NCBI GenBank assembly: GCA_019914995.1 | Contig: CM034144.1 | Location: forward strand, 134,001-198,000 | DNA from: Acanthochlamys bracteata | Lineage: Eukaryota > Streptophyta > Magnoliopsida > Pandanales > Velloziaceae | Direction of reading: 5' to 3' | Length of the DNA stretch: 64,000 bases | In this document: in pieces, positions 21,417-36,592 of the stretch | How the letters are laid out: each line of letters opens with the position of its first letter | How positions within the stretch are numbered: position 1 is the stretch's first letter | Made by a program: the position numbers and the translations under genes | Notes under the pieces: model-generated | Told to the model about the DNA's origin: nothing | What the model saw: the letters and a program-made list of their open reading frames with translations, nothing else | The model's database searches: none

Positions 21417-23565
21417 CAAGTAACAACCAAATGATATTATTATTCCCAAGATCTATAAAATAAGTACTAGTGTTTATCTTTGAGTGTTACCTAGAAGCTT
21501 ATTGTTATTTGAATGATCTATTTAACAATCAATTTAGCTTATATGGCACATTAATGATATTATAATATTTCGGAGCTACATTGCCAAATTTCATATTAGC
21601 AACTTTCTTTTGCGTTCTTTTCTCTCATAATCAGAAAATCTAGAGATTCTTGTCTCTCAATATTTTTTATCTCAAAATCAGATAAGCTACAATTCATCGA
21701 CTTCCTAGAACCTGCTTATTTGTAATTAAATAATGATGATTCATGAATTAAAATTTAATTTCCCTTTGTTTAAATACTTAAATTATGACACTTTTGATGC
21801 TTCTGAGCGGAGAAGTTTTCACTAATTCGCTCGCCCTTCTACTGAGAACAACGTTACGAGCAAATAGCAACGTTAGAGTTGATCCACTTTCTGTTGAGAT
21901 GGATTCAAACCCGAATAGGAATACGGATTTCAATAGAATACGATATGATCCTCTTCCTCTTCCTCCAGATGAGAAGATTTTATACAGACATTCTTTGAGA
22001 TACTTATAGAAGAGTATAATCATCTGGAGCTACTCTGTTTTGATTCCATACACTGTTTCTTGTGTTGTTCTTCGTGTACTTAATCTCTTGTTACAAGCGC
22101 GAAACAGGTGTTGCAGCAGAGGGAAAGTTTTGTTTTCGAGAAGAACACAGGTCTGCTCTTGTTTGTCATCCCTCATCGGAAGCGCATTGTTCCCGTAGTA
22201 ATAACTATGATCACAACTATATTGAAAATTTTTCAGCAAGAGAGCGGAAATTGTTTACGATCTTGACAGGAGCAGAGAGTTCGATCTTCTCTCAGTTTTT
22301 ACTTAATAAAAGAAGCTTTCTACTTGTTTGCAACCGTTATCCCGTTTATTGTGGTACAGGTAGCCTTGCTTTCCTCATTGGATTTGTGTCACTGAATGAA
22401 GCAAGATAGCAAGAGATCCTTTCAATTACTCCGTCTTCAACATCGTCTACGAAACAGTGAGGTATAAGTTCGACCAAAGTGCTAGTGATAGATATACTAC
22501 AAGCTTTATAACTAGTTCCATTCTCTCTTGCAGTGCATATGTAAACCTTGGCTTCTCGAACAGCTATAGTTGTCCAAAACAGCTGCATCCTGATAGCAAA
22601 TGCAAGAAAAATCTTACAGTTTTTCAGGGTACTGGAGCAACGAAGGCAAGGTTGTGTTGGGATTCATCATGCTTTCGAACGATTGAAGAAGTTCAACATG
22701 AAAGACGGCAAAGCCTGGAAACTAAGTTGAAGACATTAGTTCATCAGTATGAAAATCAAATTTTCAGTTACTTTCCTCATGAAAGATTCTCAAATCGATC
22801 TTGATGGAAGTATCAACTTGACGTACAAACAAGTGATTCATTAGAAATGTATCCTCACTGTAATAAAAGGCTGCGAAAATTTTGTTTTCAGCACAGTGTC
22901 AGGTGAGGTGGAAAGATCCCACTTAGGGAGATTTCTATTGCAAAGAAACAAAATTGGGGAGAATGTAGCTTACAAAAACTTGCTAATTTGGTTAGAAAGC
23001 AATACTTACAAGATAATATGTCCAAAATTGTAAGGACCATGAGAAACAACAAAGGCATTTTGCAACGATTACCTATGTATTCCCAAAAGCGGTTGAGATG
23101 AGGTGTTGTCTAGTCTCTGGTCCAGGCCATTTCCTCCCTATCAGCTTTAGGTAGGTTCACAGTTAACAATAAATGTTGGTCATGAGGGAAACTTCAATGT
23201 CGATGTGCTTCTACCTTTCATTTGTCAAAACTTCCTCTAATAATGAGTCAGTCCGCTTGAACTCGAAGCAAAAGTTAGGAGCCTTTAACAATAGGGAACA
23301 TCAAGTGATGAGTTATCCTTTACCATCAGAGCCTGGTACAACAAGTTAATCAAGACATTAAACAAAGAGCAAGTTAATGCACATTCTACAAGCCACAGCC
23401 AAAATCAGAACAACTTTTCTGTCGTTTTAATAGGAGATTGAATTCAGTTTTCTTGAGGTATTACTTGATAGTTCAGCTCGTATTCATCAGGTGGATTAAG
23501 CATTGACAGATTAGTACTTGAAGGGATGTTTCGAACTCGTCTTTCTTGTCTTTAATACCTAACCT
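21417..23565. other. Intergenic region with unresolved coding-like pieces
   Basis: About 2.1 kb between DUF599 and the helicase. Several medium frames on both strands (21785-22009 +, 22062-22409 +, 22346-22588 -, 22457-22804 +) look partly coding, but I could not join them into a model or name a family. The last exon or 3' UTR of the helicase probably lies in 22.9-23.6 kb. No transposon ends seen. Confidence 0.35.
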
Positions 23566-26500
23566 CTAGACATAGAATAACAACAGCTTACCTTTGCATA
23601 ATTTGGATGGCTTAGGATTATTCCTTGATGGTGATGACCTTTGCCTGGAGATCTTGGACGAAATTTCAGGCTTCTTTGAGGATATAAAACCTGAAGGCAG
23701 TAAAGCAGCAGCAGCATCACGTTGCCGCTTCCGTGATGCAATTATATCCTTAGCTCCAGGTTCTGGGCCAGCATGCTGACTGATTCTTATACCAGATTTT
23801 TTCCTTCCATCAGCTAAAGAACTTTCTTGAGCTGTGGCAGGATCAGAAACTTTATGCTGAGCAGTTTTTGCTCTGTCTATCAATGACTTCATATCGGCAT
23901 TGGCTCCCAAATCTTCACCTGTATTCCTTGGTCTGTCCCCAATGCTATTGGGTTTCACAATATCTTTTGATCTATCCCCATTTTTAGCTGAAGATATCTT
24001 CTTTTCAGTTTCAAACTCCTTTCTCAAGTCTTTCCCTTTGTTATTATGCACAGGATTCTCTTTCTCTGAACATTGCCCACCATCCTTCACCTCTTTGTTT
24101 CCCTTGGGGCCAGTAGTATTGGCTTTTGGCTTTCCTTCAAAGGGTTTGGTCATCCTTTTACTTGCTTCAGCACCATTTCTTGTAGACTCAGCTTTACCTT
24201 CGAACTTTCCACCTTGACTACTGCTCAGCATCTCTTTCTTCTCTTTGTGGTTACCTGTATGAGAATCTGATTTTGCTTCCATAAGTTTCACTTTCTGTCT
24301 ACCTGCATCTCTAGCTACACATCTTGCACTTTCAGATTTAAGATCTCTGTCCTTCAACGTCTCATCAGCAAGTGGATGACTTGCATGTGAAGCATCAGCG
24401 GATAAGTCACTGTCATCTCTGGATGATGAACCTTTCTCAAAAACAGACTTATATGGCCTGCAAATTGAAATGAACAAGTTCCTTCTTTTTGCATCCTGAA
24501 TAAGGGAAGCCCAATGGCTATTCTTTTGTAATGTCCTCGCATTACCAAAGATCCACAATGAGAACTTTGCCCGTGTTAGCGCAACATTCATCCTCCTAAT
24601 GTCAGCCACAAAACCAATACTATTTGAGATAGCACAAGGAGGCTCACTGACAGACTCGGAAGCTCTAACGGTTGATAATATCAATATATCCACCTCACGG
24701 CCCTGAAATCCATCAACAGTGTTGAACTCCATATCAGAAGTAACCGCAGACCCAAAAGTACTACAAAATGAAGAACGCAGCATTGAAAGCTGACTCTTGT
24801 ATGGAGTTATCATTCCTATTTTGGAAGAACCAAAAGATGATGGGTACCTGATAGAAAAAGCTTTTTAGCAACAAAATTGCTAGCTTTGCCCACCCGCCAA
24901 CAAAGAAAACCAATTGCAGAACTGAGACAAGTGCTACCAACCTTCTCTTCAGAAGTTTCAATATGTGAAGAGCTGCTTCAACTTCCCGTTCATTGTAAAG
25001 CGACAGGGTTGCAGAGTTCTTCCCATGATTTTCTCGCCCATCACTAACATCATAAAACATATATGGGCCAAGATAACCATTACCATGATATGGTGCAGAC
25101 TTGCTAGCCACTGTAACCCCATCTTGCAATTTATTCTCATAGAAGTGCAAAGACGGGAATTTACTTATTTCTGGGTGCATCCGGTACTAAGAAGAATATC
25201 AAAAAAGTGTAAGCATTTGCATAGTATAAAAGATCCTAGGTACTATGATAACCCCATAATTTAACCTACAGTTTCATCGTATAAGGTACTACAACAAGGG
25301 AATTAAGAAATAATTACATTTACCCTAAATTCGTTTGTACTTATCAAAATCCTTCTCTAGTTCTTATTTCCAAGTTGAGACATGCACCTATAAACCTTGG
25401 GCACAATCCTCAACTACAAGCCATATAGGTGTATCAACCAGTTTTAAATTAATTAGACGATTTTTCAAATAGTATAACATTTGGTATGTATCAACTGTCT
25501 AAACAAGGCTATATTTATTACTAATGTAGTATTTGTCAACTTCTCCAGTAAAACATTTTTATTTCTTCAAGTTTCACCATTTTGAACCCATGCAAGTGGC
25601 AGATTGACACATTGGTTGATTAAATTTGGTGACAATAAAATTTGGGATGATAATGGTGTTCATTCAACATGACCAGGACCACATGAAATTATTATTAGTA
25701 GATGCAATCACAAAGTAGTGAGAGCAACAGTTATTCTGATCCTTTGTTTCATACATCAAAGATTGATGGCACAGCTCATGAGCTGATGCACCATACCAAG
25801 ACAGGCTCTTAAGTTCATTGTTATATTCTAAATGACTTACGCATATGCCATGCTCTAATAGAAAGCTAGAGACAAGTATCATTACAAGCTAAGTCATGTA
25901 TTACTGTTACATAAGTTACCTGTTCAGTCAGCATAACAACTGGATAACCTGCTTTTTGTAATCTTTCAAACATGCTGCATTCATAAAGAAATTTACTTGC
26001 AACATTGCTGAACACAGTAGCAGGAAGTTGCTTCGGGTCACCAACCTTAAGAGGGAAGACAAGTTAGTAGAACTTTAACATGTTCATAGATAAGATTCCA
26101 GCAACTATGTAGTTACCATTATACATCTTGCCACACTTGACTTCAGAAGTTGCAGTGGAATCAAAGTTGCTGGTTCAAGTGCCTGTGAATAGATATTTTC
26201 CAAAGTGTTAAAAATAAGAATTGCAAATGTGTCTTCCAGTATGAAGGAATAAAAAGCTGATCAACAGGAAGCGAAGACAACATACTTGGGCAGCTTCATC
26301 AATTACAACAGCATCAAACAAAGCTTGTTCTGAAAAATTACCAAATCTGTTGTTCGAAGCATCTTCAGAACAAACTCCATAGATGTCACCACCACATCCA
26401 CTAAGTGTTGTTACTACGATTTCGGCCTCCCTTAGAATGGCTCTCCGAATCTTATTCTTGTGATCTCTGCTTTCCTCAAAAGCTTTTCTTTCTCTTGACT

Positions 26501-29500
26501 GAGCAGAAGCAAGTTCCACCGAAATTGCTCTTTTTTGGGCATACAGGACATTAAGCTTTGCACCTACCTTTGCATCAGAAATTTCCTGCTCACCTTCTTC
26601 CTTAGAAGAGCCATCATCTGAAGAAGTCCTCCACTTTGCATCATCATCATTAAGTTTGGCACGCTTAGATTCGTAATGTCGAATATTGTCTAAAATCTTC
26701 TCTAGTGTTGCACGAAGAGAACCAGATGACTCTAAGTGCTTCTCAACCTTGCCATCAGATTGGTTCATAGACTCCTCAGCAAACCGGTCCTCAACAAGTG
26801 TATCAATGAAGAACGGCAGTGAATTGGGATGAATCGTTTTTGCATTTCCAACTCTGACTAGATAAGGCTTGTAAAACTTTCCATCATGGCCACATAGTCC
26901 CTCGCTTATTCTTGACACCAGTTCATCAACTGCTGCGTTAGACTGTGCACAAATAAGAATCCTTCCTCTTGCAGGATGTTCTAGTGATCCGGAAGAACTG
27001 GTTTCCATGTCTTTAGACATTTGCTTAGCCAGAGCTGCATCCTGCCAAGCTCTTGCAATAGCAGCAGTCTGGCCTAAATTTGGTCTTGCACTACTTGTAG
27101 TAGAAGTGGATGATAATTGAGGGCTTTTTGTTGTTGCTGGTGTGTAACTTTTACGTGATATATCCAGAGCAAGAAGTGCACTAATAATAGCAACGACGGT
27201 TCTTGTCTTACCAGTGCCTGCACATGGAAAACTAGTAAAAGATATGTTTAAAATATCTAGATGAAAGTCCAGGAAAACTGAAAACCTGGTGGTCCCTGGA
27301 TAAGGGATAGTTGAAAAGTTCTGTTGGTCAATGGTGCTTTAATGGCAATGCTAATGGCTTCAAGCTGACTCTTATTAAATGATGAAGTTAGAATTTTCTG
27401 CATCGGCTGTGGAAGTTTACCAAGCTCCCTTTTTCCAGATCCAGAATATTCAATTGAATGAACAGGATTCAGGATAACTGGGAGCATGGGAATATTGCAT
27501 ACAGAAGAAAGTGCCTGAAACTCTCGCAGTTGAGGAGTAATATTCATTGCCCGGCAAATAAACCACTTGCTCCTTTCAGTAAGCAGGCTCTTTACTCTAT
27601 TCACTCGTGCAGATCCACTTGTCAGGCAAAATCTCATAACAATAATTGTCTGTTTGCTTTTATCTTTTCTTTCACGCCTTTCAACCTGAGATATTAAAAA
27701 CCACAGTTACACATAACCTTTTGTATATGCAAGTAAAAACAAAAAAGAGAAGTAAGAACTTGATACCTTTCCAAGTACATGGACATTCTGAACAGAATTT
27801 TGAAAAGGTTCCTTAGTGAGTAAAACCAGATCATTTTCTGAGCACCCTCTCGAAGAAGTAGATTCATCTTCATCAGAACGACCACGGAGGATATGAAAAT
27901 CATCGACCCTCTCAACTGCAAGCACAGACAAACGACCACAGCACATATCATCTGGAGACATCTCAGCAAAGGAGTTCTGCAGCTGAGCCTTAAACTCCTC
28001 CAATATCAATGGTCTAAGAATCTCAACATAATGGTCAGGTGATTCAAAACACAGAGGAACCTCTCTTAGAATCAAGGACTTTGATATCTTGTCTAGACTT
28101 ACCGAAGATAATCCAACAACTGCAAAGTAATCAATGTCCAGAATAGATTTATACCAATCATCCAATCTTGGAGGTTTAAACCTCCTAGTGGAGTCCGATT
28201 TACCTGTGTTTCCTGACTTATTATTCATAGGCATTTGGAGTTGAATTACTTTCCTCTTAGGTACAGATAAATTGACCACCTTCGACAGCCAAGGTCCACC
28301 AGGGGATTGGTTAAGTGCAGACTCAGAAGAGTCATTTGCATCATCACTTATAATCTGCTTGATCACATCAGACTCTTTCTTAGGATCTAAACTAGTTGTA
28401 GGAGGCGCGAAAGGAGATGTGTTAACAGAGGATATGTTCACGGATTGGCATTTGGATTCCTTGACAATGGTATTCCCCTTATCAGATATATTAGCAACAC
28501 TTTGATCATTTATAGGTGTATCACTGCTGTCTCCATCTATGCCATGCTTGCTGATGAGAGGAGATGCTCCTGCTTGAGAAGAATGTTTAACATTCCCAGC
28601 CAAGTAATCGCACTTTCGACCTGAAGAAGTTTGAATTTTCTCCCCAATCATCCTTGATGGAAAAGGCTTCAATGATCTTGATGCCATGGTACTCGCATAT
28701 TTAAGGTCGCCGTCTTGTACGTTGCCTTTGCTGGGACCTGAATATGGAACTTCTTCTGATGTATACTTTCTTGACCTATTAGAAGATGACATTACCGATT
28801 TTTTAGATGCTCTATATTCTGTTTCTTCATCAGAAAGAATAATTGCCTCTTCCTTCGTCTTCTTCAGCATAAAATCAGGGGGTGCATCTTTGTCAGCAGA
28901 AAGACGAGTCCTTGTAAACAAACTTTTTAAGTCATCAATATTATTGTAACTGTCATGCTTTTCCTTTAATATCATCCAATCTTTTAGGCAAGCAACATCC
29001 TTAGATAACGAAATTGATAGATGGATAATTTTCTCTGTCAAATTATCAACTGCAAAAGTGTCTGTAAGAAAAACAAAATTAACCTGTTATATTATGAATT
29101 TAGAAATTTAACTGCAATATTCTAATGAATGAGAAAACTCTTCGATGCTTTCCCTGAGATATAATTGATTCGATGGCTCCCACTTCAGAAGATATTTCAT
29201 AATTGCCTGAACATTTGAAAATGCTCAGAAGTGAATGCATGCACTTTTTCCAGTGTCTAATAATCACTTGAATAGAAGACTTCCCCCAGTATACCAATGC
29301 TCTTAACCATTTATATTCAAAAGCAACAGATACCAATGATGCTGAATTTCCACAAAACTTTGCAAGGAATAGTCTTTCAAATACAGTGGGAATTGTTTCA
29401 AGCAACCGAACACATGTCATCTGAAATGCAAGCAACGAGAAAAGTTAGAAAGAAAACATTGATCAACTGAAACTGAACTGGTATGCATCCAGCAGAAACC

Positions 29501-32500
29501 AGCAGTCTTAACAAGCTCATACAACATACACGAATCATAGAAACTTTATTTTAAGAAACAAACTTCAATCAACTTATTTCAACAAAACGAACTTCAATAA
29601 ATTTACCTCACAGCTTTTGTTATCGATCAGCACTTTCCCTTCCTCTAAGAGCTTCAACATACAAGGCCAGACAACTTTTGATAGCAAAACGCTGAACTTC
29701 TCCCACATTTTCATGTCTATGACAACTGGAACATGCTCAAAGGAGATACTTCGTGTTAGATCTAAAGAAGGTAGCCTTAGAAATCCCCCTTCAGATACAA
29801 ACTTGCTCTTCAGATCCATTTCAAGAATGCTGGGTGGTTTAGAGTAACTTGTAACCACTTCGTTAAGAAGTTTGCGGCTGATGAAAAAGACATGGTGAAG
29901 ACTATGAAAAGTAGATGAGATGGAGCCTACCTGTATCTGGAAATGCAAAATATACATACAATCAATGATTAAAATGTAAAGGAACTTGCACATACAACAA
30001 AGAGGAAACCTTAGACGCTAAAATTTCAGGTAATAAACTATCCATAGAATGAAACTGTTGATCGCATATAACTAGCAGATTACTTGTTAATCAAGATTTA
30101 ATTTATAAAAGAGAAAAAAAACACAGCAAGATTTAAGAAATAATAATTTCCTTGCTCCAATATATCTTATAGGCATACTTAGCATTACCTATAATAAATG
30201 GAAAAGGACCATTCTAGTTCGACTACAGCCATCCCAGAGATCTGAAGATAAAATAAAAGAAGATATACCTGTTTTATTTTATATCTCAGACCAAGGTAAA
30301 TGGCATATAGTGAAGATGAACTAGAACAAAGAAATTGCAAGCCGGAAGTTAGTCCCTGTGTCTTTGAAACATGCTCCAATACAACCCTACCAGATGTTCG
30401 TATTATCTGCAACAAGAAAGCTTGATTTATGCTACATAAGTTTACACAACACTAAGTACAATTATGTGCACAATATCTTCTATAGCACAAATCTATATCT
30501 CTAACCTATCAATAAGATATCTTTTAAAATAATTAAAGAAAAAATCAGCACTCTCACATCATCATGGTCTGCAAGCATAAGTATTAAGCTTTCTGACATT
30601 CTTGGTTCCCAAGTCCACTGCTTCTGAAGTTCCTTTTGTTCCCATTGATGAGCAAAATGTGCAGCTAACCTAGCACATTTCAGAAATAGCGATCACTATA
30701 GTGACAATTTAGGAGGTTGTCAAAGAAAACAATAAAAAGTTATTATTCAATTTCAACTCAGAAAAAGACAAGTAAGCTACTGAATGCAAGTACATTAACC
30801 TTCTGAATATTTTAAGTAACGGCGCAAGCATTAAGGAAGCTTTAACTGAATTTTTTGACTCCCTTCCATCTCCACCATCATCAGAACCACTTGGCACTTG
30901 CCAACCGAAAGATGACGATATAGGTCCAGCATTTGACAAAACCCACTCTTGTATACTGCAGGATGAATAAACAGCTGAATATGACTCCATTTCAAAAATA
31001 TGAGACACAGCCCAGAAAATGGCCTTGGAAAAGGAAACAGGAAGCATAGATGGATTCACTTCAGTCAGCATATCCACCCATAACATAGGAATGCACAACC
31101 ATTCTTCACACCCAGAAGAAGCAGCCTTGCATTGATTGCTAAACTCACTCCAAATGCTGTTATCTTTTTCCTCAGCATCGTCAGAGAAAAAAACCTCATC
31201 TTCCTCATCCATAGATTCAGCAGAGATGCCTAGATATGTAACTGGATAGTCCTTGAGTCTTAAGGATATCATTGCAGCAGCATCAGATACTACAATAGTA
31301 TTCACAAGGTCAAATGCAGGCTGACGCAAAGAATCATGAAGAGATGTATCCTGTAATGAAGATACCAAAGCAGGAGCCCTATCAAAAGAAGACTAGAGAA
31401 TCATTTATTGCCCTGCATTCTCAAATAGGTATATCATAAAAGTACACATGGCATACATCTTACTGTAGTAGTCACATAAGACTTGAAAAGAATTTGCATT
31501 CATGCTCTAAAAATGGCGCACAATCTAACATGTCTTGCAATATAGTTAAAACAACTACCATTGCCATGACATGGAACATTTTAATGAATGCAGAGTGCAA
31601 ATTCTTAAAAAGGTTACTAAGCTAAAACTTTGTCTACGAGCATGACTATGATGATCAATTTATGCACTTGAGGCGAGGCCATCAAGACTTAGTGGTTGGG
31701 AAAATAATAAGAACTGAATAAGCAAAGAAAACAAAGAGTACAAGTTCTTAAACATGACAGTGAAAGTAAAACAAATTTAAACCACTTAGCTACAAAATAC
31801 TCCAAGTGACCCTCAAATTTAATTGGGAAAGATTGACAATAAAATCAATAGAATTGAACAAAAACTAGATATATGCTAATAATTGACAAAGTGAGCTATA
31901 TAAGATGCCTTAGAAGATCTTCAAACATGAGGATGATAAAAACGTTATACCCATGAAATGCAAAATGGAGTCATATACAAGCCCTGCAGACAGGCTGACC
32001 ACTATTTTAAAACTGAGTCTGACTACAGCACAGGGTAGTATGGGTCTCTAGACTACAAAAAGACTAAAGCAAAGGCAAGAAAATATTTTCAAGCCTCAAA
32101 AAGCTGTGCCGCATAGAGCTACAATTTGTTTGAATAGCTACTATCATGATGTTAATATAGCAATGAATAGACAATTGGAGCTCTATCCAGAATATCTGCA
32201 AAGCTGCACTAAGAAGAAAATGGAAATCATGGAGTGAATATTCTGTAATATCGAATAACTAGATTACATTTGAATGTGGATGCAGTATGACCATTTTCAA
32301 ACAAGATTTTGCATGCCAGATTAAACAGAAACACCAACCTATCGGTCACAAATTGTTTATACAAGAAACAACAAGATAAAAGTAAGAGAAATTTTCTCTA
32401 AGTCACATACTTAAAGAAAACGAAAGGTGCACTTTTAAAGTAGTTGCCTGTACATCCAAAAGAGAGGGGTGTTCCAATCAGAAAACATAAACTAGATCAA

Positions 32501-35500
32501 GGGAAAATTCTAAAGAAGTAACATGAAAGACAGAAGATGGTTTAACTAACAAATAGAAGATGATAATTCTTGAAAGTAAGCTACAAAGAGAGGCCAATCC
32601 ACAAACTAGAAAGAAGGCAGAATTATGTAGCCTTGTTTGAGAAAAATCGGAAGGACAAATTTCAGATACTTCAGGCATTTCTAGGATAATTAGAGCTTAC
32701 CACATATGTGCACATTCGGAAGGAGGACATGGGGGATTCATTCTATAACCTCGGTGAACTATGAGAAGAGCAATCTGTTCATAAAACATTAAAAAACGTA
32801 AGTTTCGGAAAGTGAAAGTCAAGTTCATGCAGGTAAAACTGATGCTTATAGACATCATAGATACATGTGATGAGAAGATCTTTGTAAATCATATGATAAT
32901 AAACCAGTAATATAATATTGAAGAGCTAATAACCTCAGTAACCAACTTTAAGTAACCTATATGAAACTTACCTTGCGAGCAGTTTTCCTCATAAGGTGAC
33001 TAAAGTTGCTACTTTGAGTGACCTGGTGAAGGAGAAAGTAAAGAAAATGACGTCTCTGCTTTTCATGCTCCCCGTCTTGTAAAGCTTCAAGAGACTGGAA
33101 CGGTATTGAAGCAAGTTTAGAAATTCAAATAATCCAAAATAGATAATAAAATATTTATTTATATACACAGTTCGTACATGCCTGTAGAAAAGGTAGGAAA
33201 ACATCAAAAATATCTTTATGGCTTTTCTCCTTGTGAGTATGAAAACACTGACCCAGTAGGGTATTGCGTATCATGCTCGGTGATAAAGAGGTTCTCAACC
33301 ATAATTTACATCCTGGAATCAGAATTCACAGCAGAAATCTCGTGAAGAAGAAAAACATTTATATTGGAGGGAAAAAACTTACCAAGCATTTCAAAGGACA
33401 CCCTCAAACAAGAGACTGCATACTGGAATTCAGGAGTATCATCGCTCACATGGTTCAGAACAATACTAAGAAAAACAGGATGTTTCTCTAATATCCCCTC
33501 TTCAAATGCCGGAGGTTCAAGAAAGTTCAGCCTTGGAAAAACACACAATTTAACATGTTGCATGGGAATAGGTTAGCAAGCAGGTACAAGAAGAAAAGTA
33601 ACTAGAGACACACTTTGTAATGGAATTTATACATACAGTGTATTCATTCCAAGCCAGATGTTTATACGCTCATTCTGCACTTTCAACTTGGATACAGCAG
33701 CAGCTGAAGGCAAAACCTCCGTTTCCAAAACCCCAATGTACTTTTTTAAGAAGGGTTGCAAGGAGTCCAAGTCTGCTGCCCTCCTAAGATTCGTAGAATG
33801 TAAAATCAGATAATATTATTAACAACCTGACCTAGTCATATATGTATTTTATCGATGCAAAGCAGTTGCATGAAAGTGCAAATGTGCATGTCAACAAGAA
33901 TGTAGTCCCAATTTGTTAGATTGCAAAGCTTTCCGCTCTGAAAGCAGACAAGCAATTTGTCATAAAAACATATGTTATTTGGATAATTGCAGTATAGCAT
34001 CTGATGAGTTTTCAATCAGTGCAATTGAATATCTAGAAGACACAGTAAGACTGCACCTATTCAGATCTCTGTGAATGTATAATAATGATAAAATTGCAGA
34101 CCAGGAGGATAAAGTCTGCAGAAGAAGACTTAGTTTAGTTGTGATATGAAAATCTCAAGATTTGATCTCTTCCGCTTAAAAAGACAGGGATGAGCTAATG
34201 TTGCTACTGAGGAGACAAATCAACAACTTTCTTTCTTAAAAAGATAAACACTTGATTAACCTATCAAGTTATAAATTATCACAGAAAGCTACCTAAACAA
34301 ATCAATACAAATAAAAGCTTCTTTCAACGGCCCAAAATAGGCAAGCTATAGAACTGATATCATTAGCTTCACAAATTTCCAAGTCAATTTAGTTTGACTT
34401 AGGGCCACTTACACTCTTGAACACATTCGTCGTACACTAAGCTTGCAGTCCATCTCATCTCCCAAAAACACAAAAGAAACAAAAAGCTATACCAACAGCA
34501 TCGCAACACATCAGTACTAAGACTAGTTTGATAACTTTAATATCCTTCAAACAATTCACGAACCTAAATAGTGCCATAGAGCATCAACGAGCAGTCCAAG
34601 TTCATTCGAATCACCTAACATATTTCTACAAATTACATAGAAACATAGAGTCACATATATCAAGTTCATTGGGCATATATGATTCAAATATAAGAGGTAG
34701 GTATATAACATATTTATGAAAGATTCTAGTATCAATAAAACAATAAGGAGTTCAAATTGATACCTCATCTTTCCCAAGTAAGATGCGAGACTGTAGCCAA
34801 TGTTGTGAGCTGTAGCACCTAGGAAGAGCAGAGCATATGCCCCCTAAAGAGAGATTGCAATAAACAGATTCCAATCACCAACAGAACCAGATGCACAAGG
34901 AGTGAACTGGAATTGGGACTAGAAAACCAGGATTATAGAAAATTCGGATGGTGGAAATTACCGGATAATGTTGACTTCCGGCAAGAGAGAGCTCATGATG
35001 CTTCTCTATAGCTTTAATGAAGTTTTGAAACTCATTAACTAAATATTCACTATTGAACAAACTTGGGTACGACAACACCTGCCACAGTAGAATGGTTTCC
35101 TAAGCAACAAGTTATGAGCCAAAGCTGCAGAGATTGAAACTGAGAGCTAAAAGGCAATAAAATTAAATCTAAGTCCTTTAAGGAGATCAAAAAATTTGAA
35201 GGAGACAAATGCTAAAAAACAAAAAGAACAATGAATGCATTAAATCTGCCTATGAGAAAAAGGAGGAGGTGCAAAACTTTTACATGAACAGAACCTTCTT
35301 TCGAGAAAATACTTATACTAAATGAAAAGGTGAAAGCAAGGAGAAAAGGTTCAGTTTCATAAATTTGCAAAACCATGAAAGAGCAGCTTGATAGTGAAGA
35401 CGAAAGTATTAAATGTGCTGAGGACTAATCATGTATAACCACTAGAAAGCTGTGTAGCCATACTTCAAACATTAAGCTGACAACTTCCGCACTGTGGTCC

Positions 35501-36592
35501 TCTGGATTGTACTGTCCATGCAACACTCTGGCACTGATTTCTTTAAGATGCTCGGTGACTCTTTCTTCATCAAGACATTGTAACACCTCGAGAAGCGGAC
35601 CGACTGTCTCTGGTTCATAATCAGTGCTGTAAGATTTCTGAGCTTGATGGTGCTGACTTATACACTCAGTACATTGCTGTAATTCTAGACAAATTCTCTT
35701 CCAGACGAGCTTGAGTGGTGAGTTTATATTCTTATCATTATAATAGTTGTGGAAAGTCTCAAGGAGAGGCCCGATAACATCGGCATAGCCACACCAAATA
35801 TGATTCTCTTTGGGCAAATTATCCAAAAAGTAAAAGGCATCTGCAAACCTGTAAAGAATGCAGCGATACATCATAACTCCATGCCAGATACACAAATAAA
35901 TAAATAAAGAAACCGCAACATCAAATGTTCAAAATGCAATACAGACTTAAACTCTAAGATATGAATTAAGACAGATAAACAACATCAGGGTACAGCTAAG
36001 GAAATAAAACATGACAACTGTATATGAAGAATCACTTCACATAGTGCAATCTCAAGTAAGCATAGTGTGTGGTTGATAGGTCCAGTAAGAAACTTCTGCA
36101 GCCCATACATACTCATGAAATTATAAAATTACCACAAATATCAATCCATGAACCAGAAGCGTATTAAACTAGAATTATCACCTAGAGCTCTAACAAACAC
36201 ACTGAATCAAATCAAATCATCCTAGGAGAGGTGCAGCTTAAGCTACAACCAGGCTTAGGACTCTAACCAACACACTTGCTCAAATTTATAAATAAATAAA
36301 AACCAAATCAAACAAGAGAATCGACAGATAGAGTGATTAAATTTGTATAATCAATTTAGTTGACACATTTCAAATAAAAATCAACAACCAGAACTCTAAC
36401 TTTTAACCAACAAACTCAATCAAATTACTCAACAAAAGGCAACGAAGGAACAAACCATTCATGTTTGGCGTGGCGAATACGGCGTTCCCTAGACGGAGAA
36501 GGATCGTCTTCTTCTTCTTCTTCCTCTTCCTGAATCCGTCGCCGTCGTTCGACCAACTCGTTTCTACTACACAGACTCCTCTTCTCCACCAT
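23566..36592 (-). CDS. SEN1-like superfamily 1 RNA/DNA helicase
   Basis: Large nuclear helicase related to yeast Sen1 and human senataxin, which resolve R-loops and act in transcription termination. Its homolog is the Arabidopsis gene I recall as At1g16800. Exons: 36592-36456, 35848-35464, 35078-34962, 34843-34764, 33783-33637, 33531-33383, 33312-33182, 33094-32972, 32774-32701, 31378-30800, 30669-30558, 30406-30269, 29930-29607, 29420-about 29210, 29049-27767, 27685-27286, 27217-26286, 26182-26117, 26045-25920, 25186-24942 and 24847-23592. The N-terminal Sen1 helical region includes AFYFLDNLPKENHIWCGYAD and FLYFLLHQVTQSSNFSHLMR. Helicase motifs are Walker A GPPG/TGKTRT (about 1460, split by an intron), DEAAQ (about 1770), TVDGFQGRE (about 1962) and NVALTRAK (about 2005). 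The C-terminus is a basic, disordered tail. Exon 7 ends in a GC donor. The junction to exon 15 and the last few codons are uncertain. Confidence 0.93.
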
